The notes under the pieces: generated by a model
The model's input: the letters and a program-made list of their open reading frames with translations, nothing else
The model's database searches: none
What the model was told of the DNA's origin: nothing
Program-made: the position numbers and the translations under genes
Part shown: positions 7,912-16,603 of the stretch, piece after piece
Position numbering within the stretch: the first letter of the stretch is position 1
How the letters are laid out: every line of letters starts with the position of its first letter
DNA from: Granulicella cerasi
GTDB taxonomy: Bacteria > Acidobacteriota > Terriglobia > Terriglobales > Acidobacteriaceae
Reading direction: 5' to 3'
DNA length: 64,000 nt
Assembly: GCF_025685575.1 (NCBI RefSeq)
Contig: NZ_JAGSYD010000001.1
Location: 995,852 to 1,059,851, forward strand

Positions 7912-8496
7912 TCAGATCGTCATGACTTCCTTTTCCTTGGCCTTGAAGTTCTCCTCAAGACGCTTGATCTCCGCGTCCGTCAAAGCCTGAATCTCGTCAT
8001 TCGCCTTCTTCTCGTCGTCGGACGAGATCAGCTTGTCCTTGGCCGCCTTCTTCACCTGGTCATTGCCATCGCGGCGGATGTTGCGGATCGAGGTCTTGTG
8101 GTCCTCGAGGACGCCCGCAAGCTGCTTGACCGCTTCCTTGCGGCGCTCCTCGGTCATCGGAGGAACCGGCACACGCACGATCTTGCCGTCATTCATGGGA
8201 TTGAAGCCCTGGTTCGATCCGCGGATCGCCTTCTCAATCGCGCCCAGGATGCTCTTGTCCCACGGCTCGACCGTCAGCGAGGTCGCATCGGGGGCCTTCA
8301 GGGTGCCCACCTGCGAAAGCGGCACTTCCGAGCCGTACTGCTCTACGCGAATGCTGTCCAGCATGTGCACCGAAGCGCGGCCGGTGCGAACACTCGACAG
8401 ATGAGTGCGGAAGTCCTCCACAGTCTTGTTCATGCGGGACTTAAGGTTTTCCCCGACGCTCTTCAGCGCTTCGATATTTGCCATCGCCGATGCCAT
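7912..8496 (-). CDS. frr: Ribosome recycling factor
   Basis: With EF-G it splits the post-termination ribosome. The 194-residue protein shows the RRF pattern: the RTGRAS segment in SSVRTGRASVHMLDSI, GSEVPLSQVGTL, and the C-terminal helix with DGNDQVKKAAKDKLISSDDEKK. It is about nine residues longer than the usual 185. ATG 8496 lies 11 bases after GAGGAGA; an internal ATG at codon 6 (MANIEALK) is also possible. A candidate -10 (TACAAT, minus strand, 8543-8538) would give a leader of about 35 bases. The usual partner pyrH is not beside it. Confidence 0.95.
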   Translation of the reverse strand: MASAMANIEALKSVGENLKSRMNKTVEDFRTHLSSVRTGRASVHMLDSIRVEQYGSEVPLSQVGTLKAPDATSLTVEPWDKSILGAIEKAIRGSNQGFNPMNDGKIVRVPVPPMTEERRKEAVKQLAGVLEDHKTSIRNIRRDGNDQVKKAAKDKLISSDDEKKANDEIQALTDAEIKRLEENFKAKEKEVMTI

Positions 8497-8845
8497 TGCT
8501 CGTTCTCTCCTCTGCAGCCAAGAGCTGCCAACGCCTGATTGTACAAAGGAACGGGCCGAGGGCTGAAATCGCGCGGCGAGAAGTTATATTTAGGGGCAGA
8601 TATCGAGGGACGATGTAGTTTCCTACTCCCTTTGTAACTATTACTTTCGTCCTCATGAACAGGAAGTGGCGGTATGCCCCGGTTTTTCGTGGACTTACGG
8701 CCGGAATACCCCTAGCATAGGAACTGCATCAAACGTAGTATTGCTCCCTGCGGTAGCCCGATAGATAGTTATTCATGTAAGACATGGGTTCGCAGCTCGC
8801 AAAATCCACTCCTGGCCACACGGTTTAGGCCCCGAAGGATTTCAT
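8497..8845. other. Intergenic region between frr and the sorting-signal gene
   Basis: This 349-base divergent spacer contains the candidate frr -10 (TACAAT on the minus strand at 8543-8538). At 8786-8801 there is a weak -24/-12-like pattern (GG, ten bases, GC) about 45 bases before the sorting-signal gene. No protein, RNA fold or repeat-family copy is recognised. Confidence 0.4.
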
Positions 8846-9037
8846 ATGAAGAAGGCAATTCTTTACACCTCCACTCTGATCGCTCTTGTCGCGCTGGCAC
8901 ACCCGGCGTTGGCGCAGTCTGGTTGTTCAGACTCGCCTGAAAATCCAACGCTGATCCTTGCCGGTCTGGCAGGCGGCGTTTATGGGTTGAACACCCTGCG
9001 TATGCGCATCCGCGCACGTCGCGCCCCGAAGAACTAA
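8846..9037 (+). CDS. Minimal PExPT-CTERM-type exosortase substrate
   Basis: This 63-residue protein has three parts. Residues 1-23 are a signal peptide ending in PALA. A very short segment QSGCSDS follows. Then comes a C-terminal sorting signal: PENPT at about 31-35, a hydrophobic helix (LILAGLAGGVYGLNTL) and a basic tail (RMRIRARRAPKN). This is the architecture of exosortase substrates, here of the PExPT-like class. If both ends are cleaved, only about ten residues with one cysteine would remain. AAGGA lies about eight bases before ATG 8846. The exosortase gene starts 52 bases downstream, so the two are very likely one operon. Confidence 0.8.
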   Translation: MKKAILYTSTLIALVALAHPALAQSGCSDSPENPTLILAGLAGGVYGLNTLRMRIRARRAPKN

Positions 9038-9089
9038 GTACGTAAGGACACGATCGCCTGCTTCGGTCGAGCTTATTGACGGACGTATA

Positions 9090-10700
9090 GTGACCCCATC
9101 AGAAGGCGTGTCCAGCAGTTTCTTAAAGCCCCGTACCGCGGTTGCATTGGCTTGCCTTTGCTCCGTGGCGGGGCTTTTTACGATTTACCCCACGGCCCGC
9201 CAACTGCTGCTGCTTTGGGGAAATGACGATCTGAAGAGCATGGGCGCTGTCGTGCCCCTGATTTCGATGGCGCTCATTCTTCGCGTCTGGCGCCGGCTCG
9301 GTTGGGAAACGGAAGGCTCCTGGTGGGGCTTTGCGATGCTCGCCGTCACGGTCGCGCTGGTCTATATCCAGTCGCAGACGCTCTTCGTGGTCATGGTGAA
9401 CAAGCACTGGCTGGTGCAGTTGCCGCCGTTCCCGGTGGTGGCAATTGCCTATACAGCCAGCATGGTGCTGCTTTTCGGCGGTTGGCGCCTGCTGCGTGAG
9501 GCGTGGTTCCCGGTGCTTTTCATGGGGGCCGTGATCCCTATTCCGCAGAGCTTCACGAACCTCGTCGACCTTCCGCTGCAGCATGCGTCCGCCACGGTGG
9601 CGCGCGGCTTCGCCCACCTGCTCGGCGAGCAGCTTACGCAGGACCGTCTGCGCCTCATGTTCACGCCGGAGTATGGCATGTTCATCGCGCCGGGCTGCAA
9701 CGGCATTCGCGGCGCGATCACGCTGGGCATGGCCGCGCTCGTCGTCGGCTATCTGTATCGCTTCCGCTGGTGGGTTTTCGCGCCGGTCGTCGCGGGCGCC
9801 GTGCTGCTCGGCTATCTCTTCAACTTCCTGCGACTCTGCCTGCTCGTCGTGTACTACAAGCTGACGCTGCAGCTTCCGTGGTTCCAGGTGCGCGCCAAGC
9901 AGGGCGACTACGTCATTGGCGGCGTGCTCTTCGTCTGCGCGCTCCTTATCTTCTTCGCTCTGGCGAACAAGCTGCGCCGCGATCCCGCCGATACGCTGCC
10001 GCCCATCGCTGATCAGCCGGTTCGGCGCCCGACGCATGCTCGCGCGTACCTCGCGCGCGTTGCGGTGGTGCTGGTGCTGGCAGCGATCTTCGCGGGCGAC
10101 ACGGTCCACGTGATCCGCGCCGAGAAACTGAATACCATGCAGGTGGACGCCGCTCCGCTCCCCGACCAGCTCGGCAACTGGCACAAAGTGCGTCAGTGGG
10201 ACGATCGCCTTGTCACCGGCTGGATCGTTTACACCTGGGCGGAGTACCAATCGCCCGATCTGGCACAAAAAGTTGCGCTCGGTGTTTCGCCGCGTCTCAG
10301 CCAGCATGACGCTGAGATTTGCCACCTCGCGCGGGGTGAAGATCCTACCTGGCACGGCCACCGCGACATCCCCACGCCGCAGGGCGTGGTCGCGGTCAGC
10401 GAGGCCATGTACAACAACGGCGCGCTGCAGTGGCTGGAGGCCGCCTCGGTCTGCCAGAACGGCCGTTGTGAGCAGTATTCCGGGGAAAATCAGCATGTGA
10501 CCATGGTGGTGGCGCCCCCCGAAGGGCGGCTCCCGATGCAGTCTTCGCGCGGCCCCGTGCCGGTGCTGCTGCGGGTGGAAACTACCGATAGCATGACGCC
10601 TGTCGAGCAGATGCGGCCTCGTCTGGACGCCGCTCTGACGGCCTTTCTGGGCCAGGCGAAGTTGGGTGACACGGCGATGCCGTATGGTCATCGGCAGTAA
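9090..10700 (+). CDS. Exosortase (XrtJ-like) with fused EpsI-like C-terminal domain
   Basis: This is a membrane transpeptidase thought to cleave PEP-CTERM-like signals and attach the product to the envelope. The 536-residue protein starts at GTG 9090. About eight hydrophobic helices span residues 15-290, and a soluble EpsI/DUF3485-like domain spans about 320-536. The catalytic Cys is Cys203 in APGCNGIRG and the Arg is Arg248 in NFLRLCLLVVYY. The position where exosortases normally have His (H-x-x-x-G before the last helix) appears to be Asp273 in QGDYVIGG. The EpsI fusion and the adjacent PENPT protein fit the acidobacterial exosortase J class as I remember it. Confidence 0.85.
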   Translation: MTPSEGVSSSFLKPRTAVALACLCSVAGLFTIYPTARQLLLLWGNDDLKSMGAVVPLISMALILRVWRRLGWETEGSWWGFAMLAVTVALVYIQSQTLFVVMVNKHWLVQLPPFPVVAIAYTASMVLLFGGWRLLREAWFPVLFMGAVIPIPQSFTNLVDLPLQHASATVARGFAHLLGEQLTQDRLRLMFTPEYGMFIAPGCNGIRGAITLGMAALVVGYLYRFRWWVFAPVVAGAVLLGYLFNFLRLCLLVVYYKLTLQLPWFQVRAKQGDYVIGGVLFVCALLIFFALANKLRRDPADTLPPIADQPVRRPTHARAYLARVAVVLVLAAIFAGDTVHVIRAEKLNTMQVDAAPLPDQLGNWHKVRQWDDRLVTGWIVYTWAEYQSPDLAQKVALGVSPRLSQHDAEICHLARGEDPTWHGHRDIPTPQGVVAVSEAMYNNGALQWLEAASVCQNGRCEQYSGENQHVTMVVAPPEGRLPMQSSRGPVPVLLRVETTDSMTPVEQMRPRLDAALTAFLGQAKLGDTAMPYGHRQ

Positions 10701-10820
10701 TAACGCAGGTTCAGTTTCCCGCTGTCGCGTCTGGTCGCCTATAATCAAGACTCCACTCGTGGGCAGGTTTTAGCGACTGTTGGCGGCGGGTTTCATCTTG
10801 TTTCATCGAGCAGTGAGGGT

Positions 10821-13781
10821 GTGGTCATCTTTTCCGGAAAGCCTGTGAGCGCGAGCGCTCCGAACCGTACTTCTGAAGCTGTGCGCACGCGCTCCAGCCG
10901 CATCCTCTCGACGCTGCTTGCGCCGTGTCTGGCGTTCGCCGTTATGGCAAATGCCCCGGCAGCGTCCGAAGCTCAGGTCCGCGCGACTCCGCAGTTCACC
11001 GCGGCCAGCGCACCGCAGATTCTTTGCCCCACGCAGGTCGTGGGCAATCGCCGTATCCCTCGTGAATCCGTGCTTGCGCGTCTATTCTCGCGTCCCGGCG
11101 ATCAGTACGATCCCGCGATGGTGGAGCGTGACTTCAACTCGCTCTGGAACACCGGCTACTTCGAAGATGTGCGCATCGAGCGCGTAGACGATCCCAACTG
11201 CGTGCAGATGATCGTTTACGTCCGCGAAAAGCCCACCATCCGCGAGATCAACTACAAGGGCCTCAACGCCGTCAGCGTTTCCGACGTGCTCGAGCGCTTC
11301 AAGAAGGCCAAGGTTGGCCTTTCGGTGGAGAGCCAGTATGACCCTACGCGTGTGAAGCGCGCTGAAGTCGTGCTGAAGGAACTGCTCGGCGAACACGGCC
11401 ATCAGTTCGCCATCATCCGCACCGAAATCAAGACCATTCCGCCCGCTGCCGTGGCCCTCACCTTCAACGTGAAGGAAGGCCCGACGGTCAAGGTCGGCAA
11501 GATCCAGTTCACGGGCAACGATCACGTTCCCGCTCGCGATCTGCGCGCATCGATGCGTAACCTGAAGCCCATCGGTGTACCGCACTCCATCTTCCTCGAA
11601 GACATTCTGCCGCGCACGTATGACGCGTCGAAGCTCGACGAAGATGCCGAGCGCGTCCGCCAGGCGTACCGCGATCGCGGCTACGCGAAGGCGACCTACG
11701 GCGAGCCGGAAACGAACGTACGCAACGCGGGCGGCATCAACCCGCTCACGCTGCGCCCGTCCACCGGCAAGCGCGTCGATATCCTGATCCCGATCGAAGA
11801 AGGCGAGCGTTACCGCCTCGGCGGCATCACCTTCACCGGCAACAAGACGCTGAACAACGCCAAGGCCCTGCGCTCGCAGTTTGCCATCAAGGACGGCGAC
11901 TGGTTCAACGCGACCGCATTCGGCAAGGGCCTGCAGGCTCTGCAGAAGGCTTACGGTTCCTACGGCTTCATCAACTTCGTCGGTACGCCGACTCCGCGCT
12001 TCGATGAAGCCAAGCACCTCGTCTATCTCGACATCGATATCGACGAAGGCAAGCAGTTCTACATCTCGCGCATCGAGTTCTCCGGCAACACGCTGACGCG
12101 TGACCGCGTGATCCGTCGCGAACTGATGGTGGAGGAAGGTCAGAAGTACAGCTCGCAGCTTGTCGAGTACTCGCTGCAGCGCCTCAACCAGCTCTCGTAC
12201 TTCGAAAACCTCAAGGTGGATGAAGACGTCGAAACGCGCCAGAACGCAGACGCGGGCACGGTGGACCTCCTCATCAAGCTGAAGGAGAAGGGCAAGAACT
12301 CCATCGGCCTCAACGGTGGTCTCTCGGGCCAGTCTGGTTCGTTCATCGGTCTCAACTACGAGACGAACAACTTCCTCGGCTTCGGCGAAACGCTGTCGGT
12401 CAACGCCAACATCGGCGACATGTCGCGCAACCTCTCGTTCGGCTTCACGGAGCCTTACCTGCGCAACAAGCCGGTCTCGCTCGGCGTGCAGGTCTTCACG
12501 ACCAAGCTCGACTACAACCCGGCGAAGAGCTACGCGATTGCCAACGGCCAGAGCGCGAACCTGACCAATCAGCAGAACTCGCTGCTCACCAACTACAACC
12601 AGTCGTCGACCGGTTTCACCATCTCCACCTCGTCGGCACTGCGTCGCTTCCTGCGCCTTTCGGGTGTATCGCGCCTCGGTCTGTCGTACTCGCTCTCGCG
12701 CTCCGGCGTGACGGCGTTCAACGACAACACGCGCAATGTGTTCTCGACCCTGGCGTTCCGTTCGGGCGTCGCTGGTCAGAACTCGCTCGACGGTATCGTG
12801 AGCTCGATCATCTCGCCGAGCTTCTCGTTCTCGACGCTGGATCGCGGCGTCGGTCCGCACTCGGGTCGTGACTTCAACATGGTCATCCAGTTCGCTGGAC
12901 TCGGCGGCAACACGAAGTACGTTGCTCCCACGATCTCGTTCCGCCAGTTCTACCCGATGAAGGGGCTGCGCATTAACAAGGAAGGCCACAACGTCCTCGC
13001 CATGCGCGCGCAGTACTCCAGCGTGTACGGTTATGGCGGCCAGGTCGCTCCTCCGTTTGCCCGCATCTATGGTGGTGGCGAAAACGACGTCCGCGGCTTC
13101 GATATCCGTTCGTCGTCACCTTACACCTTCGTTCCGGTCCGCCAGCTCTATAACCTGACGAACCCCGACGGTTCGCTGGTGCCGCGCGATCCCACGAACC
13201 CCTCGCTGGGGAATGTGCAGATCCCGCTGCCGCTCTTCAACCTGTCGTCGGTGGGTGCTGATACCAGCTTCACCGGTAACGTGGAGTACCGCATTCCGAT
13301 CATGAATCAGGTCACCTTCGCCCTGTTCACGGACTTCGGTATGGCCTTCGATACGTCCAACGCCCAGCTTCGTCAAAGCGTTCTCGGTCTGTCGCAGCTG
13401 AACGCTCCGCTCTACGGTTGCCCGCAGGTCGTCAACGGCAACTGCTTCGGCGGCAAGCAGGTGAACTTCCCGCTCGAGCTGCCGGTGGTGCCGGGTACGA
13501 ACTTCGTTCCGCGTATGTCGAACGGTGCGGAAATTCAGTTCGTGCTGCCGGTCGTCAACGCTCCGCTGCGTATCTACTACGCGTACAACCCGCTCCGTCT
13601 CTACAAGGACGTGGCTCCGCAACTGCCGGTTTCCACCTCGGAGTTCCGCAGCTTCTTCCCGTCGAACGGTGCAGGCAACTACACCTACGCGGAGGCGGTA
13701 CGACTCTACGGCGGACAGAACACCTACCAGTTCCGCGAACCGCGTAAGACCTTCCGCCTGACGGTATCCACCACCTTCTAG
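10821..13781 (+). CDS. bamA: Outer-membrane protein assembly factor BamA
   Basis: BamA folds and inserts beta-barrel proteins into the outer membrane. The 986-residue protein has a long N-terminal signal region, five successive POTRA domains (about 65-480, each with a 'V-x-G-N-x-x' type strand such as IQFTGNDHVP, ITFTGNKTL and IEFSGNTLTRDRVIRRE) and a C-terminal barrel. The barrel carries GGGENDVRGFDIR, corresponding to the conserved RGF loop-6 motif. The last residue is Phe (TVSTTF), the usual outer-membrane signature. The start used is GTG 10821, with GTGAGGG just upstream; an internal start near residue 40 is possible. It is 186 residues longer than the E. coli protein, mainly in extracellular loops. 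Confidence 0.93.
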   Translation: MVIFSGKPVSASAPNRTSEAVRTRSSRILSTLLAPCLAFAVMANAPAASEAQVRATPQFTAASAPQILCPTQVVGNRRIPRESVLARLFSRPGDQYDPAMVERDFNSLWNTGYFEDVRIERVDDPNCVQMIVYVREKPTIREINYKGLNAVSVSDVLERFKKAKVGLSVESQYDPTRVKRAEVVLKELLGEHGHQFAIIRTEIKTIPPAAVALTFNVKEGPTVKVGKIQFTGNDHVPARDLRASMRNLKPIGVPHSIFLEDILPRTYDASKLDEDAERVRQAYRDRGYAKATYGEPETNVRNAGGINPLTLRPSTGKRVDILIPIEEGERYRLGGITFTGNKTLNNAKALRSQFAIKDGDWFNATAFGKGLQALQKAYGSYGFINFVGTPTPRFDEAKHLVYLDIDIDEGKQFYISRIEFSGNTLTRDRVIRRELMVEEGQKYSSQLVEYSLQRLNQLSYFENLKVDEDVETRQNADAGTVDLLIKLKEKGKNSIGLNGGLSGQSGSFIGLNYETNNFLGFGETLSVNANIGDMSRNLSFGFTEPYLRNKPVSLGVQVFTTKLDYNPAKSYAIANGQSANLTNQQNSLLTNYNQSSTGFTISTSSALRRFLRLSGVSRLGLSYSLSRSGVTAFNDNTRNVFSTLAFRSGVAGQNSLDGIVSSIISPSFSFSTLDRGVGPHSGRDFNMVIQFAGLGGNTKYVAPTISFRQFYPMKGLRINKEGHNVLAMRAQYSSVYGYGGQVAPPFARIYGGGENDVRGFDIRSSSPYTFVPVRQLYNLTNPDGSLVPRDPTNPSLGNVQIPLPLFNLSSVGADTSFTGNVEYRIPIMNQVTFALFTDFGMAFDTSNAQLRQSVLGLSQLNAPLYGCPQVVNGNCFGGKQVNFPLELPVVPGTNFVPRMSNGAEIQFVLPVVNAPLRIYYAYNPLRLYKDVAPQLPVSTSEFRSFFPSNGAGNYTYAEAVRLYGGQNTYQFREPRKTFRLTVSTTF

Positions 13782-13798
13782 TCGGAGTCCAAGCATGA

Positions 13799-13824
13799 GA
13801 AAGCCCGCCAATCGGCGGGCTTTC
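13799..13824. terminator. Terminator after bamA
   Basis: The 11-bp stem GAAAGCCCGCC/GGCGGGCTTTC has an AATC loop and is followed by TTGCGTT. It lies between convergent genes and can serve both. Confidence 0.85.
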
Positions 13825-13843
13825 TTGCGTTATAGGAGGGACG

Positions 13844-14779
13844 CTAGTTGCGCGGATCGTTATCCTTGAACGGCTCATACGACTTGTGCTTCAAGTGCGC
13901 CACCATCAGGATGTCCGGACGGAACTCGTTGAAGATGTTGGTCAGCATCGCGCCACCCAGCGAGGAGCCGAAGCTCGACGCGAAGTTGTCCCAGCCGCGG
14001 TTTACCGACGGATAGTAAATCTGTGTCATCGCCGCCGTGCCCAAATAGCCTGCGAGCTCGGCCGTGTTGACGGTCGTGCTCGTCGTGTCGCGTCGCGCTA
14101 TCAGCACGCGGCTGGCCGCATACAGCGTGCGCTGCACCACGTTGTAGCGCGGTCCCTTCACGTAGTAGCGAAGGTCCTGGTGCAGCAACGGAGCGAAGAC
14201 CATATCCGTCAGCACGCCCTGCGAGGTGGAGCGCAGCGCGGCGGCGCCCAGGCGCTCGCCGTAGGCACCCTTGTCCGTGCCGTAGTTCGGCGAGCTGTTG
14301 ATCAGGTGACTCCAGCCGGAAGAGATGAACCAGCCGGCGATGGTGCCCGGTGAGTAAAGATCGCGCGCACCGGTGATTACCTTCTCATGCACCGTCTGCG
14401 GGTGCGTCACATAGCCGGCGGGGATGTACTTTTCGTACTGGCTTACTGCAGGACGGCCCGGATGGTTGATCGCGCGACCGGCGGCTGCGGGCACGGCGGG
14501 AATGCGCGGGTCCTGCTTCTTCTCCTTCAGGATCTGCGCGGAAGGCGCCTCGGGCAGTTCGGCCTCGGCGGTGTTCTCCGCCACGGTCGACGAGCTGTAT
14601 GCGGCAAACGGGCTGCTTTCATGCGCCAGTTCCGCAAAGCTCGCGGTGGCGGGCAGTGCGGTTGCGACCAACATCGGCTCGGCTACCGTGTGCAACGCCT
14701 GCGCCTTGGTGCAGGCTGCGACTCCGAGCAGCATTCCGGCGACTGCCGCCGGTCGAGAAATCTTCATCCACTTCTTCAT
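13844..14779 (-). CDS. Exported protein of unknown function
   Basis: This 311-residue protein begins with a signal sequence that contains a lipobox-like VAAC at about residues 20-23, so it is a candidate lipoprotein. A Pro/Ala-rich stretch (ELPEAPSAQ) follows, then a folded region with many Tyr, Ser and Gly residues (DLYSPGTIAGWF, LHQDLRYYVKGPRYN, YYPSVNRGW). Proteins with a 'LP-x-APSA' segment after the signal are common in Acidobacteria; I know of no function. Longer in-frame starts reach 15271, but ATG 14779 has an AGGA seven bases upstream and gives a clean signal peptide. It is convergent with bamA. Confidence 0.65.
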   Translation of the reverse strand: MKKWMKISRPAAVAGMLLGVAACTKAQALHTVAEPMLVATALPATASFAELAHESSPFAAYSSSTVAENTAEAELPEAPSAQILKEKKQDPRIPAVPAAAGRAINHPGRPAVSQYEKYIPAGYVTHPQTVHEKVITGARDLYSPGTIAGWFISSGWSHLINSSPNYGTDKGAYGERLGAAALRSTSQGVLTDMVFAPLLHQDLRYYVKGPRYNVVQRTLYAASRVLIARRDTTSTTVNTAELAGYLGTAAMTQIYYPSVNRGWDNFASSFGSSLGGAMLTNIFNEFRPDILMVAHLKHKSYEPFKDNDPRN

Positions 14780-15027
14780 TTGAATCCTTGTCCTTTCGCT
14801 CCGCGCTCTGCGGTGGGCTGCGCGAGCGAAGTACTTTTTCATGCTGTCTCCAAAGGGACGCAAGAACCGGCGATGCGGTTGTATTTCTTGCAGTTTCATC
14901 AACAGCTTTCTCGCGCGGCAGCTTTCCATTTCCGGCTTCAGCGTTACCACTTCGGCAACAGACGCCCGAAAGCCGTTGACCCTGCCGCGCCGCGCCGCGA
15001 TGCTCAAAGCTGGAGAACCTGCGCGCC

Positions 15028-15342
15028 ATGCCGAACGATCCGTACGCGAAAGACTGGGAAGCACGCCTGCGCGATGCCGCCACGCGCATCGAGGCGGAAC
15101 TGCGTCAGGCCGCAAACACGATCGACACCGAGGTTGTGCCCGAGGTGCGCCGCCATAGCTCCAACGCGCTGCGTTCACTGGCGGCCAAGCTCGACCAGCT
15201 CGCTGCGCATATGGACGACGCCCGTCGCGGCACTCCGTCGACCCCGCCGCGCGCCTCTGAGGCATCGTCATCCGCCCCGCGTCCCGACTCGCCCTATCCG
15301 CGCTCGGCCTACGATGATCCCACGGACGGCCGATCCGAATGA
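15028..15342 (+). CDS. Small conserved-looking hypothetical protein upstream of rlpA
   Basis: This 104-residue protein has an N-terminal half that looks like one or two long amphipathic helices (KDWEARLRDAATRIEAEL, then VRRHSSNALRSLAAKLDQL). The C-terminal half is a disordered Pro/Ser/Ala-rich tail. There is no signal peptide, membrane segment or known motif. Its TGA overlaps the ATG of rlpA (ATGA), so the two genes are translationally coupled, which is the main evidence that it is real. A structural or partner role with RlpA is only inference. Confidence 0.6.
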   Translation: MPNDPYAKDWEARLRDAATRIEAELRQAANTIDTEVVPEVRRHSSNALRSLAAKLDQLAAHMDDARRGTPSTPPRASEASSSAPRPDSPYPRSAYDDPTDGRSE

Positions 15343-16145
15343 GCTTCCGTCTTCACCTTCGAGTGGCGTTGCTCGCACTGCTTTGCGTCGGACTGGCTGG
15401 TTGCCACCATCACGCCAAGTACGCCAGCAACCAGGCGCCGGATCGTCCGGACTGGTCTTCGGGCTACCCGCCGAAGCATCGTAAGCCCGCGCCGAGCAGC
15501 GGCGATCGTGCCTCCGCGACCCCGCGTCCGACTGCGCCTCGGCCGTCCGCTCCGGCGCCTGACACCTCGAACCTCACCCTCACCGGCAAGCCCATCATGA
15601 CCGAAACCGGCATGGCGAGCTGGTACGGACCCTCGTTCCACAACCGCAAAGCCGCAGACGGCAGCACCTACGACCAGAATGGCCTCACCGCGGCGCACCG
15701 TACGCTGCCGCTGGGCTCGCTGGCCCGCGTGACGAACCTGGCCACCAATGAAAGCGTCATCGTCCGCATTACGGACCGCGGCCCCTTCGTGCGCGGCCGC
15801 CTCATGGACCTCTCCGAAGGCGCGGCCAAGCGGATCGACCTCTACCGCATGGGCGTCGCCAAGGTGAAGGTCGAGGCCTACTCGCCTTCGTCCGCGACGG
15901 TTGAAAAGCCCGGTCTGTGGGCGGTGCAGGCAGGCGCGTTCTCCACGCAGCGCGACGCGAATGACCTCCGCGACGCGCTCGCCAAGCGCTACGCCACGGC
16001 GAGGATTCAGGAGTTCCAGGGGCCGACAGGCTACTGGGTCCGCATCGACCCGCCCGGCCGCGTGAAAGAGCAGGCGCAGGCCATCCGGGAGTGGATCGGC
16101 AAGCCTGACGATCAGGCCGATGCGTTCCTCGTGCGCCTGGACTAA
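15339..16145 (+). CDS. rlpA: RlpA-family septal ring lytic transglycosylase lipoprotein with SPOR domain
   Basis: This 268-residue lipoprotein has a signal with lipobox LAGC (Cys22), a Pro/Ser/Ala-rich linker to about residue 80, and a double-psi beta-barrel at about 85-180. The barrel carries [28 protein letters not shown] and [11 protein letters not shown] (the His and Asp of the catalytic site). A SPOR domain follows at about 190-265 ([17 protein letters not shown]). RlpA cleaves denuded glycan strands at the division site, and the SPOR domain binds them. It is coupled to the small gene upstream. A candidate extended -10 for rpmI lies just after its stop. Confidence 0.9.
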   Translation: MSFRLHLRVALLALLCVGLAGCHHHAKYASNQAPDRPDWSSGYPPKHRKPAPSSGDRASATPRPTAPRPSAPAPDTSNLTLTGKPIMTETGMASWYGPSFHNRKAADGSTYDQNGLTAAHRTLPLGSLARVTNLATNESVIVRITDRGPFVRGRLMDLSEGAAKRIDLYRMGVAKVKVEAYSPSSATVEKPGLWAVQAGAFSTQRDANDLRDALAKRYATARIQEFQGPTGYWVRIDPPGRVKEQAQAIREWIGKPDDQADAFLVRLD

Positions 16146-16162
16146 GAGAAAATCCACAGTTC

Positions 16163-16171
16163 TGCTATACT
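16163..16171 (+). promoter_or_regulatory. Candidate extended -10 promoter of rpmI-rplT
   Basis: TGCTATACT is an extended -10 (TG-N-TATACT) about 67 bases before the rpmI ATG. No convincing -35 is seen. Confidence 0.4.
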
Positions 16172-16237
16172 GAATCCTGCAACAAACCCCTCGGTCGCTC
16201 TTCAAGCATCACAGAAGGCACCGCAGAAAGCATACCC

Positions 16238-16435
16238 ATGCCAAAGTTGAAGACCCACTCGGGCGCGGCGAAGCGCTTCAAGAAGACTGCATCCGGCAAG
16301 TTCAAGCGCGGCCAGTCCAAGATGCGCCACATCCTTACGTCGAAGTCGGTGAAGACGAAGCGTCATCTTCGTCAGATCACCCTCGTCTCCGTAGCGGATA
16401 CGCCGAAGGTCGCCCGCATGCTTCCTTACGCTTAA
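16238..16435 (+). CDS. rpmI: 50S ribosomal protein L35
   Basis: This 65-residue, very basic protein has the L35 pattern [17 protein letters not shown] and KRHLRQ near the middle. It is a component of the large ribosomal subunit. ATG 16238 is preceded by an AGAAGG/AGAAAG stretch. It is followed by rplT after 168 bases. infC, which precedes rpmI in many bacteria, is not here; rlpA takes its place. Confidence 0.95.
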   Translation: MPKLKTHSGAAKRFKKTASGKFKRGQSKMRHILTSKSVKTKRHLRQITLVSVADTPKVARMLPYA

Positions 16436-16603
16436 AGCGTAAGAAGCAGTAGAGGTTTCTCCATCAAGTCAGCCGAACATGCGTCCATGGCTGCTGGGCT
16501 AGCAAATCGCGAACCCCATTGAGATGTGAGGAGAGCAACAAGCGTGTGAAGTGGCCCTCTTGCCACCAGCCGCTCAACCGAAGTACGCAAACAGGAGCAC
16601 ACG

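Noticed and set aside
8650-8845. Possible cyclic di-GMP riboswitch before the sorting-signal gene
   Set aside because: I could not find the conserved bulge and tetraloop-receptor segments of the known classes.
11082-12989. Long open frame of 635 codons on the minus strand
   Set aside because: It lies wholly antisense to bamA, which has clear POTRA and barrel motifs. Long antisense frames are expected in GC-rich coding DNA, and its product shows no motif.
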